In this document: positions 1 to 5,653 of the stretch, one piece after another
How the letters are laid out: each line of letters begins with the position of its first letter
Position numbering within the stretch: the first letter of the stretch is position 1
Source of the DNA: Candidatus Sulfotelmatobacter sp.
GTDB lineage: Bacteria > Acidobacteriota > Terriglobia > Terriglobales > Acidobacteriaceae
Assembly (NCBI GenBank): GCA_030049565.1
Contig: JASIKQ010000384.1
Location: forward strand, 1-5,653
DNA length: 5,653 nt
Reading direction: 5' to 3'
Position numbers and translations under genes: made by a program
Notes under the pieces: model-generated
Seen by the model: the letters and a program-made list of their open reading frames with translations, nothing else
Told to the model about the DNA's origin: nothing
Databases searched by the model: none

Positions 1-1230
1 CCCGGCAAAAATCCACGTTCCCGCCACCCACATTGCCAGCAACCAGGATGCTGCATCTTTCTTATGCGTCCACACATCGGCGATTGCCAACGCCAAGACG
101 GAAACGCCCGCGGTAATGCACAGCGTCAACTGAAACAAAATGAGGAGCCAATGATCGCTGATAGACTGAGCCGCCACTCGCCCTCCCACCCGAGCACCAA
201 AGTCAACCCAGTTGAAAGTAAGCGCCGCAGCACCGAATCCGCTGGCGAAAATGCCAGCCAGAATCTGCTTTCGCGACCAGAGCAGCGGCGCGAAAGTTAA
301 CGCGGTCAACGCGCAGCCCCCAGCGAAGCTCAGGCTGACAAGCCCATGTGCCATCGTCGAGCCTTGTTGAAACTCCCGTTGAGAACCGGCGAACTCCGCT
401 GCATCCGAGATCAGGCCCTGACCATAGAGTCCCGCCGTCCAGATTTCATAGCCAACCAGACTCAGGACCGGAATCACGAGGTAGGCCGCCCACCATCCGA
501 ACCGGCGCAAACGGACTAATGAATAGACCACTAGCAGCGGAATCAGGGCCAATCCGAAATACTTGGTCAGCGCACTTGCCGCGAGCAGCAAACTCGAAGC
601 GAGCAGATACGTTGGCTTCAACGGTTCGAGTCCTTCCGCCCAGAGAATCGCCGCCCAAACCCACAATGCCACCATCATCGTGTCGCACATAATGCTGGTT
701 GCTGAAACCAGCACACCTGGAGTAAATAGAGTGGCCAACGCGGCCAGCAAAGGGAAGCGGGTGCATCGCTGCGCCAGACGGTATGTCCCGAGGACCAGGC
801 CGAGTGCGGGCAGAAGAAATGCCAGGTGAAAGGCTCTCTCCGACCATCCTGCGACCCGCCCGACCAAAGCTGCGTAGTAGCAAGTGAGCGGGGGATTCTT
901 GGTTACGTCAGACATTCGTTCCAGAGTCTTATTCCAAACAATCTGAAATCCATAAGGATCGAGCGGATGTTTTACGATCTGCTTAGCGGCGAACAGGAAG
1001 AGGCTATCGTCAAGGTGAAATGCCTTGCCGGAAAAAGGAATCAGACTCAGAATTGTTACTGCAGAAAGGAGCGCGTAGGAGTGAGCTGAAGACCACTTCG
1101 ACAGAAAACTCAAACTCGCGGGAAGCTCCGCGCGCCAGTCAAGATCAGATTCGTTCGGCTGCCTGCTTCGTTGCCGACCAGCTTCAACTCTGGCAACTGC
1201 GCGTCGTGCAGGCCTAGACTTCTTCCGCAA
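1..1230 (-). CDS. GT-C membrane glycosyltransferase, PMT_2/GT39-like (C-terminus cut by window edge)
   Basis: This frame is open without a stop for 410 codons to the left edge, so the C-terminus is missing. The protein is a polytopic membrane protein. An Arg-rich cytosolic tail (residues 2-33) is followed by a first membrane segment (about 51-66) and then an acidic pair, D74-D75, in the first outer loop. The motif NPPL with YY follows at 112-119, and LTKYFG lies at 221-226 beside hydrophobic helices. In the PMT_2/GT39 families (ArnT, protein O-mannosyltransferases) an acidic residue of this loop is catalytic, and a PPL/YY motif follows it. The usual reaction moves a sugar from a polyprenyl-phosphate donor to lipid, protein or glycan on the periplasmic side. 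The acceptor here cannot be told. No ATG occurs before residue 106. TTG at 1230 is chosen because GGAGG lies 6 bases upstream; the preceding in-frame stop is at 1258-1260. The gene lies downstream of the 1372-2736 gene on the same strand. Confidence 0.85.
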   Translation of the reverse strand, partial: MRKKSRPARRAVARVEAGRQRSRQPNESDLDWRAELPASLSFLSKWSSAHSYALLSAVTILSLIPFSGKAFHLDDSLFLFAAKQIVKHPLDPYGFQIVWNKTLERMSDVTKNPPLTCYYAALVGRVAGWSERAFHLAFLLPALGLVLGTYRLAQRCTRFPLLAALATLFTPGVLVSATSIMCDTMMVALWVWAAILWAEGLEPLKPTYLLASSLLLAASALTKYFGLALIPLLVVYSLVRLRRFGWWAAYLVIPVLSLVGYEIWTAGLYGQGLISDAAEFAGSQREFQQGSTMAHGLVSLSFAGGCALTALTFAPLLWSRKQILAGIFASGFGAAALTFNWVDFGARVGGRVAAQSISDHWLLILFQLTLCITAGVSVLALAIADVWTHKKDAASWLLAMWVAGTWIFAG

Positions 1231-1371
1231 ACTTATCCTCCAGCTTCTATTAGATGGTTAATAAATAAAGTCCACACATCGGGAGTTTTTCGGCGGCCAA
1301 TCCTTCGTCAGGAACTTGGAACTCTGCCTTGTCCCGAGCGCAGAGACCGAGCGCGCCGGATTTGCCAGCAA
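1231..1371. other. Spacer between two minus-strand genes, AT-rich patch
   Basis: These 141 bases separate the stop of the upstream membrane protein gene (TAG at 1374-1372) from the TTG start of the glycosyltransferase. The part nearest the glycosyltransferase (about 1247-1270) is AT-rich in an otherwise GC-rich window, as a promoter would be, but I find no paired -35 and -10 boxes. An 8-base direct repeat, CCGAGCGC, occurs at 1334-1341 and 1347-1354; this could be chance. I see no convincing hairpin with a T-run, so read-through from the upstream gene is possible. Confidence 0.4.
1237..1241 (-). promoter_or_regulatory. Shine-Dalgarno site that fixes a TTG start
   Basis: On the minus strand GGAGG is followed by a 6-base spacer and then TTG at 1230-1228. 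The match and spacing are near ideal. It supports a TTG start for the glycosyltransferase, which has no ATG in its first 105 codons. A later TTG at 1113-1111 would remove the Arg-rich tail but lacks such a site. Confidence 0.65.
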
Positions 1372-2736
1372 CTAGCGTTTCGTCAGCTCCATTCTCCAAT
1401 CGGGATTAATCGGAATTGTCACTTTGCTTCCTGAAGGAGCACTCTCAAACCTCTCGGCATATTTCTGAAAGTGGAAATCGATGAACCGCCCATACGACCA
1501 ATCCTCACAGATGCCGACGGGCAGCAATAACAGCAATGCAATCGCGAGGTAGCGAATCTCCCGGCGAGACGCTGATTGAGTGGCCAGCCACAGTAGCGCC
1601 GCAAGGAACGCCAACATGGGCAGGAAAAAATAGCGATTGCCGAAGCTGGGTATACACAACCAGTCCCATTGTCCACGGTCCGCCGTGCCGACAAGCGGAT
1701 GCCACAGGCTCAGAGTCAGCACGCCAAGGGCAAACAGGATGCCGAGCTTCAGTTCGAGCGGCCCGGCACGCAGCGCATAAAGGAGCAGGCCTAAGCCCAG
1801 TGCGGCTGCGGCGGCATCGAGAACAAATGTGCCTGGGGCTCGCGCAACCCATCTTTGGGCCGTGAGGCCAAGCACGGAAGAAAAAAATATCTGCCTTCCA
1901 AGAATGCTGATGAGCCGCCCAAAGGTGGCCCCGTTTGGCCCTCCATTGACCACAACGTGACCTGCCAGATTCAGGTGCGGCGGCTGCCGCGTTTGCAGAT
2001 GCAGAAGGCCGGTTATGGCCTGAAGCAAGGCGCCCGGAGCCAGCAACCAAAGCGTCGCCGTCTGCCACTTATGCCGCCGCTTCCACCAAAGCGCTGCGGC
2101 CACAGGTACCAGGAGGATACCGATTGGGCCGTCAATAGAAGTCAGCACGAGCACGATGGCATCAAAGATTTTCCATGCCAACGTATCTGGCTCGCGTGCG
2201 ATCAGAAGCAGGAACGCCAATATTGTCAGCCGCCAAAAGAGGTTCGTGATATTGCTGCTGGTCTCAAAGCTGTTGGGGAGCGCCAGGTATACGAAACTCA
2301 CCAGCAGTCGGGTGCGAAGGCCTATATCGGCGAAGCGCGAGGAAAGCAACACGTTGACCGGCAAGATCTGGACCGTGATGGCCGAGAGATTCATGATCAA
2401 CGGCGCGTAGGAAAACGGAAACAATAACGTCAGCAGCGCCACAATTCTGGTGAGCGTGTGCAGATAACTGGATTGGGTTATCAGCAGCGAATGCCAGCCA
2501 AACTGATAGGCTTGGGCGAACCAGTACGCGCCGTCCTCGGCATAAAACTGGGGATTGAGGATCACATCCGGCCGCCGGGAGCACACAATCACAAAGGCAA
2601 TAACGAAAATCCCGAGATGAAAAACTGTATGGGTGAGCGCGCTGTCCTGATCGCGCCGCACCCGTTTTCTGGTTTTCTCGCGGGGCTGGCGAGGCGATTG
2701 ACGCCTGGGTTTGCGTCGATCAGCAATCTGGGCCAT
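1372..2736 (-). CDS. Polytopic membrane protein of an unnamed family, possible GT-C-like transferase (paralogue of the 2963-4312 gene)
   Basis: I cannot name this 454-residue family. The N-terminus is strongly basic: 13 of residues 7-28 are Arg or Lys. A first membrane helix (about 39-53) leads to an outer-loop motif, AEDG, at 66-69. Next come YLHTLTR (91-97), about ten hydrophobic stretches, GNRYFF (366-371), and a polar C-terminal tail with RFE, TIPI and ELTK. An acidic pair just after helix 1 resembles the catalytic loop of GT-C glycosyltransferases, so a periplasmic sugar-transfer role is plausible but inferred. The motifs AEDG, YLHTLTR, GNRY and the tail are all shared with the divergent neighbour. 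ATG 2736 is chosen as the only ATG ahead of helix 1, but it has no clear ribosome site. GTG at 2805 would add 23 residues and GTG at 2661 would drop 25. The gene reads toward the glycosyltransferase 141 bases downstream. Confidence 0.82.
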   Translation of the reverse strand: MAQIADRRKPRRQSPRQPREKTRKRVRRDQDSALTHTVFHLGIFVIAFVIVCSRRPDVILNPQFYAEDGAYWFAQAYQFGWHSLLITQSSYLHTLTRIVALLTLLFPFSYAPLIMNLSAITVQILPVNVLLSSRFADIGLRTRLLVSFVYLALPNSFETSSNITNLFWRLTILAFLLLIAREPDTLAWKIFDAIVLVLTSIDGPIGILLVPVAAALWWKRRHKWQTATLWLLAPGALLQAITGLLHLQTRQPPHLNLAGHVVVNGGPNGATFGRLISILGRQIFFSSVLGLTAQRWVARAPGTFVLDAAAAALGLGLLLYALRAGPLELKLGILFALGVLTLSLWHPLVGTADRGQWDWLCIPSFGNRYFFLPMLAFLAALLWLATQSASRREIRYLAIALLLLLPVGICEDWSYGRFIDFHFQKYAERFESAPSGSKVTIPINPDWRMELTKR

Positions 2737-2962
2737 AAGGCAGATGCAAGAAGCGGCTGGCAACTTGGCAGGTCGTGTTCCCGTTTGCCATTGAACTTCA
2801 CACACGGGAGGACAAGCGCTCCAACGAATCGCGCACTTCCCGCGCGGACTAGGCGTTTCAGTCCTTTCTCGTATACACTATGCCCGCGCAGCGTGGCAAC
2901 CTGCCGATGACACGCGTTTTGGGAGTTCCTACGGTGCCCTCAGAGCCGAGAGGCCGCTGCCA
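2737..2962. promoter_or_regulatory. Divergent intergenic region between the two paralogues
   Basis: About 226 bases lie between the two head-to-head starts, so both promoters should fall here or just inside the genes. The only AT-rich element is TATACACTAT at 2872-2881 on the plus strand, a partial -10 match with no good -35 box at 16-18 bases. The stretch has no reliable gene. A 50-codon frame (ATG 2880 to TGA 3032) overlaps the start of the plus-strand gene in another frame, has no ribosome site, and is not called. Confidence 0.35.
2948..2953 (+). promoter_or_regulatory. Possible Shine-Dalgarno site for the GTG start at 2963
   Basis: GAGAGG stands 9 bases before GTG 2963. It is a partial match at acceptable spacing and is the main support for this start. 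The reading frame stays open upstream to a stop at 2792-2794 but holds no ATG, GTG or TTG there. Confidence 0.4.
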
Positions 2963-4312
2963 GTGGGAGACCTTGTCTTTAGACACGGGGTGCAACAGCA
3001 CGGCCACACGACCGGTTCGGCGCAGGTTTTGAAGGGGACCGGCTTCCATCTGGCGATTTTTGTGATCGGGTTTCTGATCGTCTTAACTCGCCGCCCTGAC
3101 GCTCTGTTTAACGCACAATTCTTGGCCGAGGACGGCCGCGTATGGTTTCCCGACGCCTACGACTACGGCCTGCGTTCTTTACTATTGCCGGCTTTCGGTT
3201 ACCTGCACACGCTCACCCGTTTGATAGCCCTGCTCGCCCAACTTTTCCCCTTTTCGGCGGCCCCACTCATCATGAATTTAGGCGCCATCGCGATTCAAAT
3301 TCTGCCGGTGAACCTGTTCCTCTCGTCACGTTTCTCCGGCATAGGCTTGCCGATCAGGTTGCTGGCGGGTTTCCTATACCTCGCTTTTCCCAACACGCAG
3401 GAAATTGATGCCAATATTACGACCTTGCAGTGGCACCTTGGCCTGCTGGCTTTCCTGGTGCTGATCGCTCTCCCGCCAAGAACCTGGGGATGGCGGATCT
3501 TTGATGGGGTTGTGCTTGCGCTAATTTCCCTCAACGGCCCAATGGGCATCGTGCTTGTTCCTTTCGCTGGTGTTTTGTGGTGGAAGCGTCAACAGAGGTG
3601 GCAGGTCGCGACGCTTGCGCTTCTTATTCCGGGCGCTATGATTCAGGGCCTTACGATGCTTTTGCACCTGGGCGAGCGCCGGCAAGCCGAGCTGGGCGTT
3701 AGCCTAGAACGATTCTTCATCATTCTTGGCCGCCAGGTTTTCTCTTCTTCTTTACTGGGAATGAACTCTCAAAAGTGGATCATCCAATCGGAATCTGCTT
3801 TCCTTTTTGCGGTGGTCGCTACAGTAGTCGGCTTAGCGGTCCTCTGGTTTGCGCTCCGTTATGCCCCAACCGAATTAAAGATTTTTATAGTCTTCACCTC
3901 AATTGTGTTTGCCATGTCTCTGGCTCGTCCCCTGGTCGGTCCGGCCCCTCAGTGGCAATGGCTTTGCTTCCCTGGCGGCGGCAATCGCTACTACTTCCTG
4001 CCGATGCTGGCATTTGTGGCGGCCTTGCTTTGGATGGCTATTCGCGAGGCGCCTTCTCGTGCATTGCGCCATTTCGCGGCCGGGTTGCTGCTGTTATTGC
4101 CCATCGGTATATATCAGGACTGGAATTTTCCCCGTCTTCGGGATTATCACTTTCAAGCGTATGCTGACCGGTTCGAACGAGCGCCTCTTGGAACGAAGAT
4201 GACGATACCAATCAAACCAAACTGGTCCCTGGAAATAACCAAACATGAGCGCGTACTGTGGGGCAATAAGGCGCAACCGCACAGGGATGTTCCTGTGGGT
4301 GCCTGGAAGTAA
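2963..4312 (+). CDS. Polytopic membrane protein of an unnamed family, possible GT-C-like transferase (paralogue of the 1372-2736 gene)
   Basis: This 449-residue protein is the second copy of the unnamed family. Aligned by eye from the first helix onward, 90 of the first 143 residues (about 63%) match the divergent neighbour with no gap. Shared marks are AEDG (55-58) after helix 1, YLHTLTR (80-86), a WWKR loop, GNRYYF (340-345) and a polar tail with HFQ, RFE and TIPI. The conserved acidic loop after helix 1 suggests a GT-C-like enzyme acting at the outer face of the inner membrane; substrate and partner are unknown. Two differences from the neighbour stand out. The N-terminal tail is shorter and not strongly basic, and 22 extra residues (428-449) follow the point where the neighbour stops. 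The start is uncertain: GTG 2963 has a fair ribosome site, while TTG 3029 would begin just before helix 1. Confidence 0.82.
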   Translation: MGDLVFRHGVQQHGHTTGSAQVLKGTGFHLAIFVIGFLIVLTRRPDALFNAQFLAEDGRVWFPDAYDYGLRSLLLPAFGYLHTLTRLIALLAQLFPFSAAPLIMNLGAIAIQILPVNLFLSSRFSGIGLPIRLLAGFLYLAFPNTQEIDANITTLQWHLGLLAFLVLIALPPRTWGWRIFDGVVLALISLNGPMGIVLVPFAGVLWWKRQQRWQVATLALLIPGAMIQGLTMLLHLGERRQAELGVSLERFFIILGRQVFSSSLLGMNSQKWIIQSESAFLFAVVATVVGLAVLWFALRYAPTELKIFIVFTSIVFAMSLARPLVGPAPQWQWLCFPGGGNRYYFLPMLAFVAALLWMAIREAPSRALRHFAAGLLLLLPIGIYQDWNFPRLRDYHFQAYADRFERAPLGTKMTIPIKPNWSLEITKHERVLWGNKAQPHRDVPVGAWK

Positions 4313-4364
4313 CGTCCGGATTTCTCAGAACCTTGGCCACCGTTCTCGGCCGCGAAGGGGTTAA

Positions 4365-4420
4365 CCAGACTTTTTCAACCTGGCTTTCTCAGCCAGACTT
4401 TTCCAACCTGGCTTTTTCCC
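4365..4420 (+). repeat. 28-bp imperfect tandem repeat, two units
   Basis: Unit 1 is 4365-4392 and unit 2 is 4393-4420. Both begin CCAGACTTTT and share CAACCTGGCTTT; 24 of 28 positions match. The units abut exactly. They lie 52 bases after the stop of the membrane protein gene and 83 bases before the channel gene. Because each unit carries both CCAG and CTGG, neighbouring arms can pair in more than one way. Confidence 0.85.
4391..4417 (+). terminator. Possible intrinsic terminator after the plus-strand membrane protein gene
   Basis: AGCCAG (4391-4396) can pair with CTGGCT (4408-4413) around an 11-base loop, followed directly by TTTT (4414-4417). The stem is short and the loop long, so this would be a weak terminator. 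The same AGCCAG arm can instead pair with CTGGCT at 4380-4385 around the 5-base loop TTCTC. That second hairpin excludes the first. Confidence 0.35.
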
Positions 4421-4503
4421 CGAATCGCTTCCGATAGAATGAACTTTCATGACCGGTCGCGGTCTGATCGCGGCTGCTCGTACATCGCGGGCATGATTGA
4501 ACC

Positions 4504-5653
4504 ATGCGCAATTTCTTCACAAAACTGGCGCTGGGCGTTGTGGTCGCGGCATTATGCGCGCCGGCTTTCGCCCAGGGTGCGTTAAGCCAGATTCTGCAAT
4601 CTTCCGGCTCCTCGAGCAGCACGCCCAAGGGCTCCACGGACTCTTTGGGCCGCGACACGCCCTATGGCGCCGTCTTCGGATTCCTGCAAGCCGCACAATC
4701 CGGTAACTACACCCTCGCCGCCCAATATCTCCAGATGAGCGCTTCGCGCCGCCAGAGCGAAGGAGACACTCTGGCGATGAAGTTAAAGGTTGCGATGGAC
4801 CGCTCGTTCGCCGGCAACTTGCGCCCCAGCCGCCAGCCAGAAGGCACGCCGCAAGAGGATGTCCCGCTTGACCGCCAGAAACTAGGCACGATGGCATCCG
4901 GCGATGTGGAGGATGAACTAGAACTGGTTCGAGTCAATGATCCGAATGCTGGAAAAATCTGGCTGATTTCCGCGGACACTCTTTCAAGAATTCCCGAGCT
5001 CTACGATCAGGTGGAAGCGCGGCAGGTCGAAACGAAATTGCCCGCGTGGATGGTAAAGCACCAGCTCGGCGGCCTGGCGCTGTGGCAGTTGCTAGCGCTC
5101 ATTGTATTGGTTCCTGTCGCAGCCGCGGCCGCATGGATCGTTCTGCTGGTTCTTCAGCTCCCCCTGCGCTGGTGGGCGCGCCGGCGCGGCGACGGAGATC
5201 TGGAACAGTCGCGTTCGCTCTCGGCTCCGCTATGGCTGCTGCTGGCGACCACGATTCACCGAATTACGGCCGCTTACCTCGGCATGCCTCTGCTGCCGCG
5301 CCACTATTACAACCAGGTCACTACGGTCGCGGTCATCATTGGCGGAGCCTGGATTCTATGGCGCGCGATCCTCTGGTTCCTGCGCCGGCTGCGCAATCGT
5401 GCCCTGGCCCTGGGCCACGGCGGCACCGGTTCGCTCATTCTGCTCGGCGAACGCATCATCAAGGCAACCGTCTTTCTGGTTGCTTTGTTTTCGGTCCTGG
5501 GCATTTTGGGCGTCAACTTGACGACCGCCCTGGCTGGCGTCGGCATTGGCGGACTGGCCATCGGCTTCGGCGCGCAGCAAACCATTGCCAACTTGTTCGG
5601 CGGAGTTTCCGTCCTGGGCGATGAAGTCATCCATGTAGGCGATCTCTGCAAGT
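4504..5653 (+). CDS. MscS-type mechanosensitive ion channel (C-terminus cut by window edge)
   Basis: The frame runs 383 codons to the right edge. The MscS family opens under membrane tension and releases small solutes during hypo-osmotic shock. Residues 1-23 form a signal peptide with a likely cut after AFA. About 24-180 form a polar domain expected in the periplasm, with a Ser-rich stretch near the start and LVRVNDP and KIWLIS motifs. Membrane segments lie at about 190-218, 241-259, 272-295 and 318-337. The pore helix follows (about 338-367), with AGVGIGGLAIGFGAQQTIAN and the turn NLFGG; its small-residue packing is the family hallmark. GDEVIHVGD (372-380) begins the cytoplasmic beta domain, which is mostly missing. 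ATG 4504 is fixed by an in-frame stop at 4498-4500, though no strong ribosome site precedes it. An upstream terminator-like block suggests it is transcribed separately from the membrane protein gene. Confidence 0.93.
   Translation, partial: MRNFFTKLALGVVVAALCAPAFAQGALSQILQSSGSSSSTPKGSTDSLGRDTPYGAVFGFLQAAQSGNYTLAAQYLQMSASRRQSEGDTLAMKLKVAMDRSFAGNLRPSRQPEGTPQEDVPLDRQKLGTMASGDVEDELELVRVNDPNAGKIWLISADTLSRIPELYDQVEARQVETKLPAWMVKHQLGGLALWQLLALIVLVPVAAAAAWIVLLVLQLPLRWWARRRGDGDLEQSRSLSAPLWLLLATTIHRITAAYLGMPLLPRHYYNQVTTVAVIIGGAWILWRAILWFLRRLRNRALALGHGGTGSLILLGERIIKATVFLVALFSVLGILGVNLTTALAGVGIGGLAIGFGAQQTIANLFGGVSVLGDEVIHVGDLCK

Noticed and set aside
446..883. 145-codon minus-strand frame
   Set aside because: It lies inside the glycosyltransferase gene in another minus-strand frame. 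Its product lacks membrane segments and family motifs, while the overlapping frame carries clear GT-C motifs.
1334..1354. 8-base direct repeat CCGAGCGC as an attachment or operator site
   Set aside because: It is too short, in GC-rich DNA, with no integrase or regulator nearby.
1855..2427. 190-codon plus-strand frame opposite the membrane protein gene
   Set aside because: It is a polar, low-quality antisense shadow. The opposite strand is supported by strong similarity to the paralogue.
2872..2881. TATACACTAT as a -10 box for the plus-strand paralogue
   Set aside because: It is only a partial match, with no paired -35 element. It is kept as a note in the divergent-region entry.
2458..2910. 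150-codon plus-strand frame running into the divergent spacer
   Set aside because: Most of it is antisense to the N-terminal half of the minus-strand paralogue. It has no recognisable domain or ribosome site.
4435..4440. TAGAAT as a -10 box for the channel gene
   Set aside because: It matches 5 of 6 consensus bases and is well placed, but no acceptable -35 box lies 16-18 bases upstream. A single hexamer is not enough to call a promoter.
4517..4897. 126-codon minus-strand frame opposite the channel gene
   Set aside because: It is antisense to the signal peptide and periplasmic domain of the channel. Its sequence is Ser/Arg/Gly-rich with no coherent domain.
5046..5624. 192-codon plus-strand frame within the channel gene
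   Set aside because: It is an Arg/Pro/Ala-rich out-of-frame shadow. The overlapping frame encodes the MscS membrane and pore region.

Overview
The window holds four protein genes, two cut by its edges. I see no RNA gene, CRISPR array, insertion sequence or phage gene. The bases are moderately GC-rich. The best taxonomic clue is the last gene, an MscS-type channel with a signal peptide and a long secreted N-terminal domain. From memory, that layout resembles mechanosensitive channels of soil Acidobacteria (Terriglobia). This placement is an inference, not a search result.

Layout: (1) 1-1230, minus strand: a polytopic membrane glycosyltransferase of the GT-C/PMT_2 type. It starts at a TTG codon behind a clear Shine-Dalgarno site, and its C-terminus runs off the left edge. 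(2) 1231-1371: a spacer with an AT-rich patch. (3) 1372-2736, minus: a membrane protein of about 454 residues in a family I cannot name. (4) 2737-2962: the divergent spacer. (5) 2963-4312, plus: a second member of the same unnamed family, clearly a paralogue of gene 3, facing away from it. (6) 4313-4503: a spacer with a 28-bp imperfect tandem repeat that can form two mutually exclusive hairpins. (7) 4504 to the right edge, plus: the MscS-type channel, complete through its pore helix and cut at the start of the cytoplasmic domain.

Genes 1, 3 and 5 look like one theme: integral-membrane enzymes that may move sugars from lipid-linked donors at the outer face of the inner membrane. Genes 3 and 1 run in the same direction with a 141-bp gap, so they may be co-transcribed. 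The channel gene is separated by a likely transcription break and is probably an unrelated osmotic-stress gene. I do not see convincing evidence of a new multi-gene system. The most unusual points are the divergent paralogue pair of unassigned membrane proteins and the repeat/hairpin block ahead of the channel gene.
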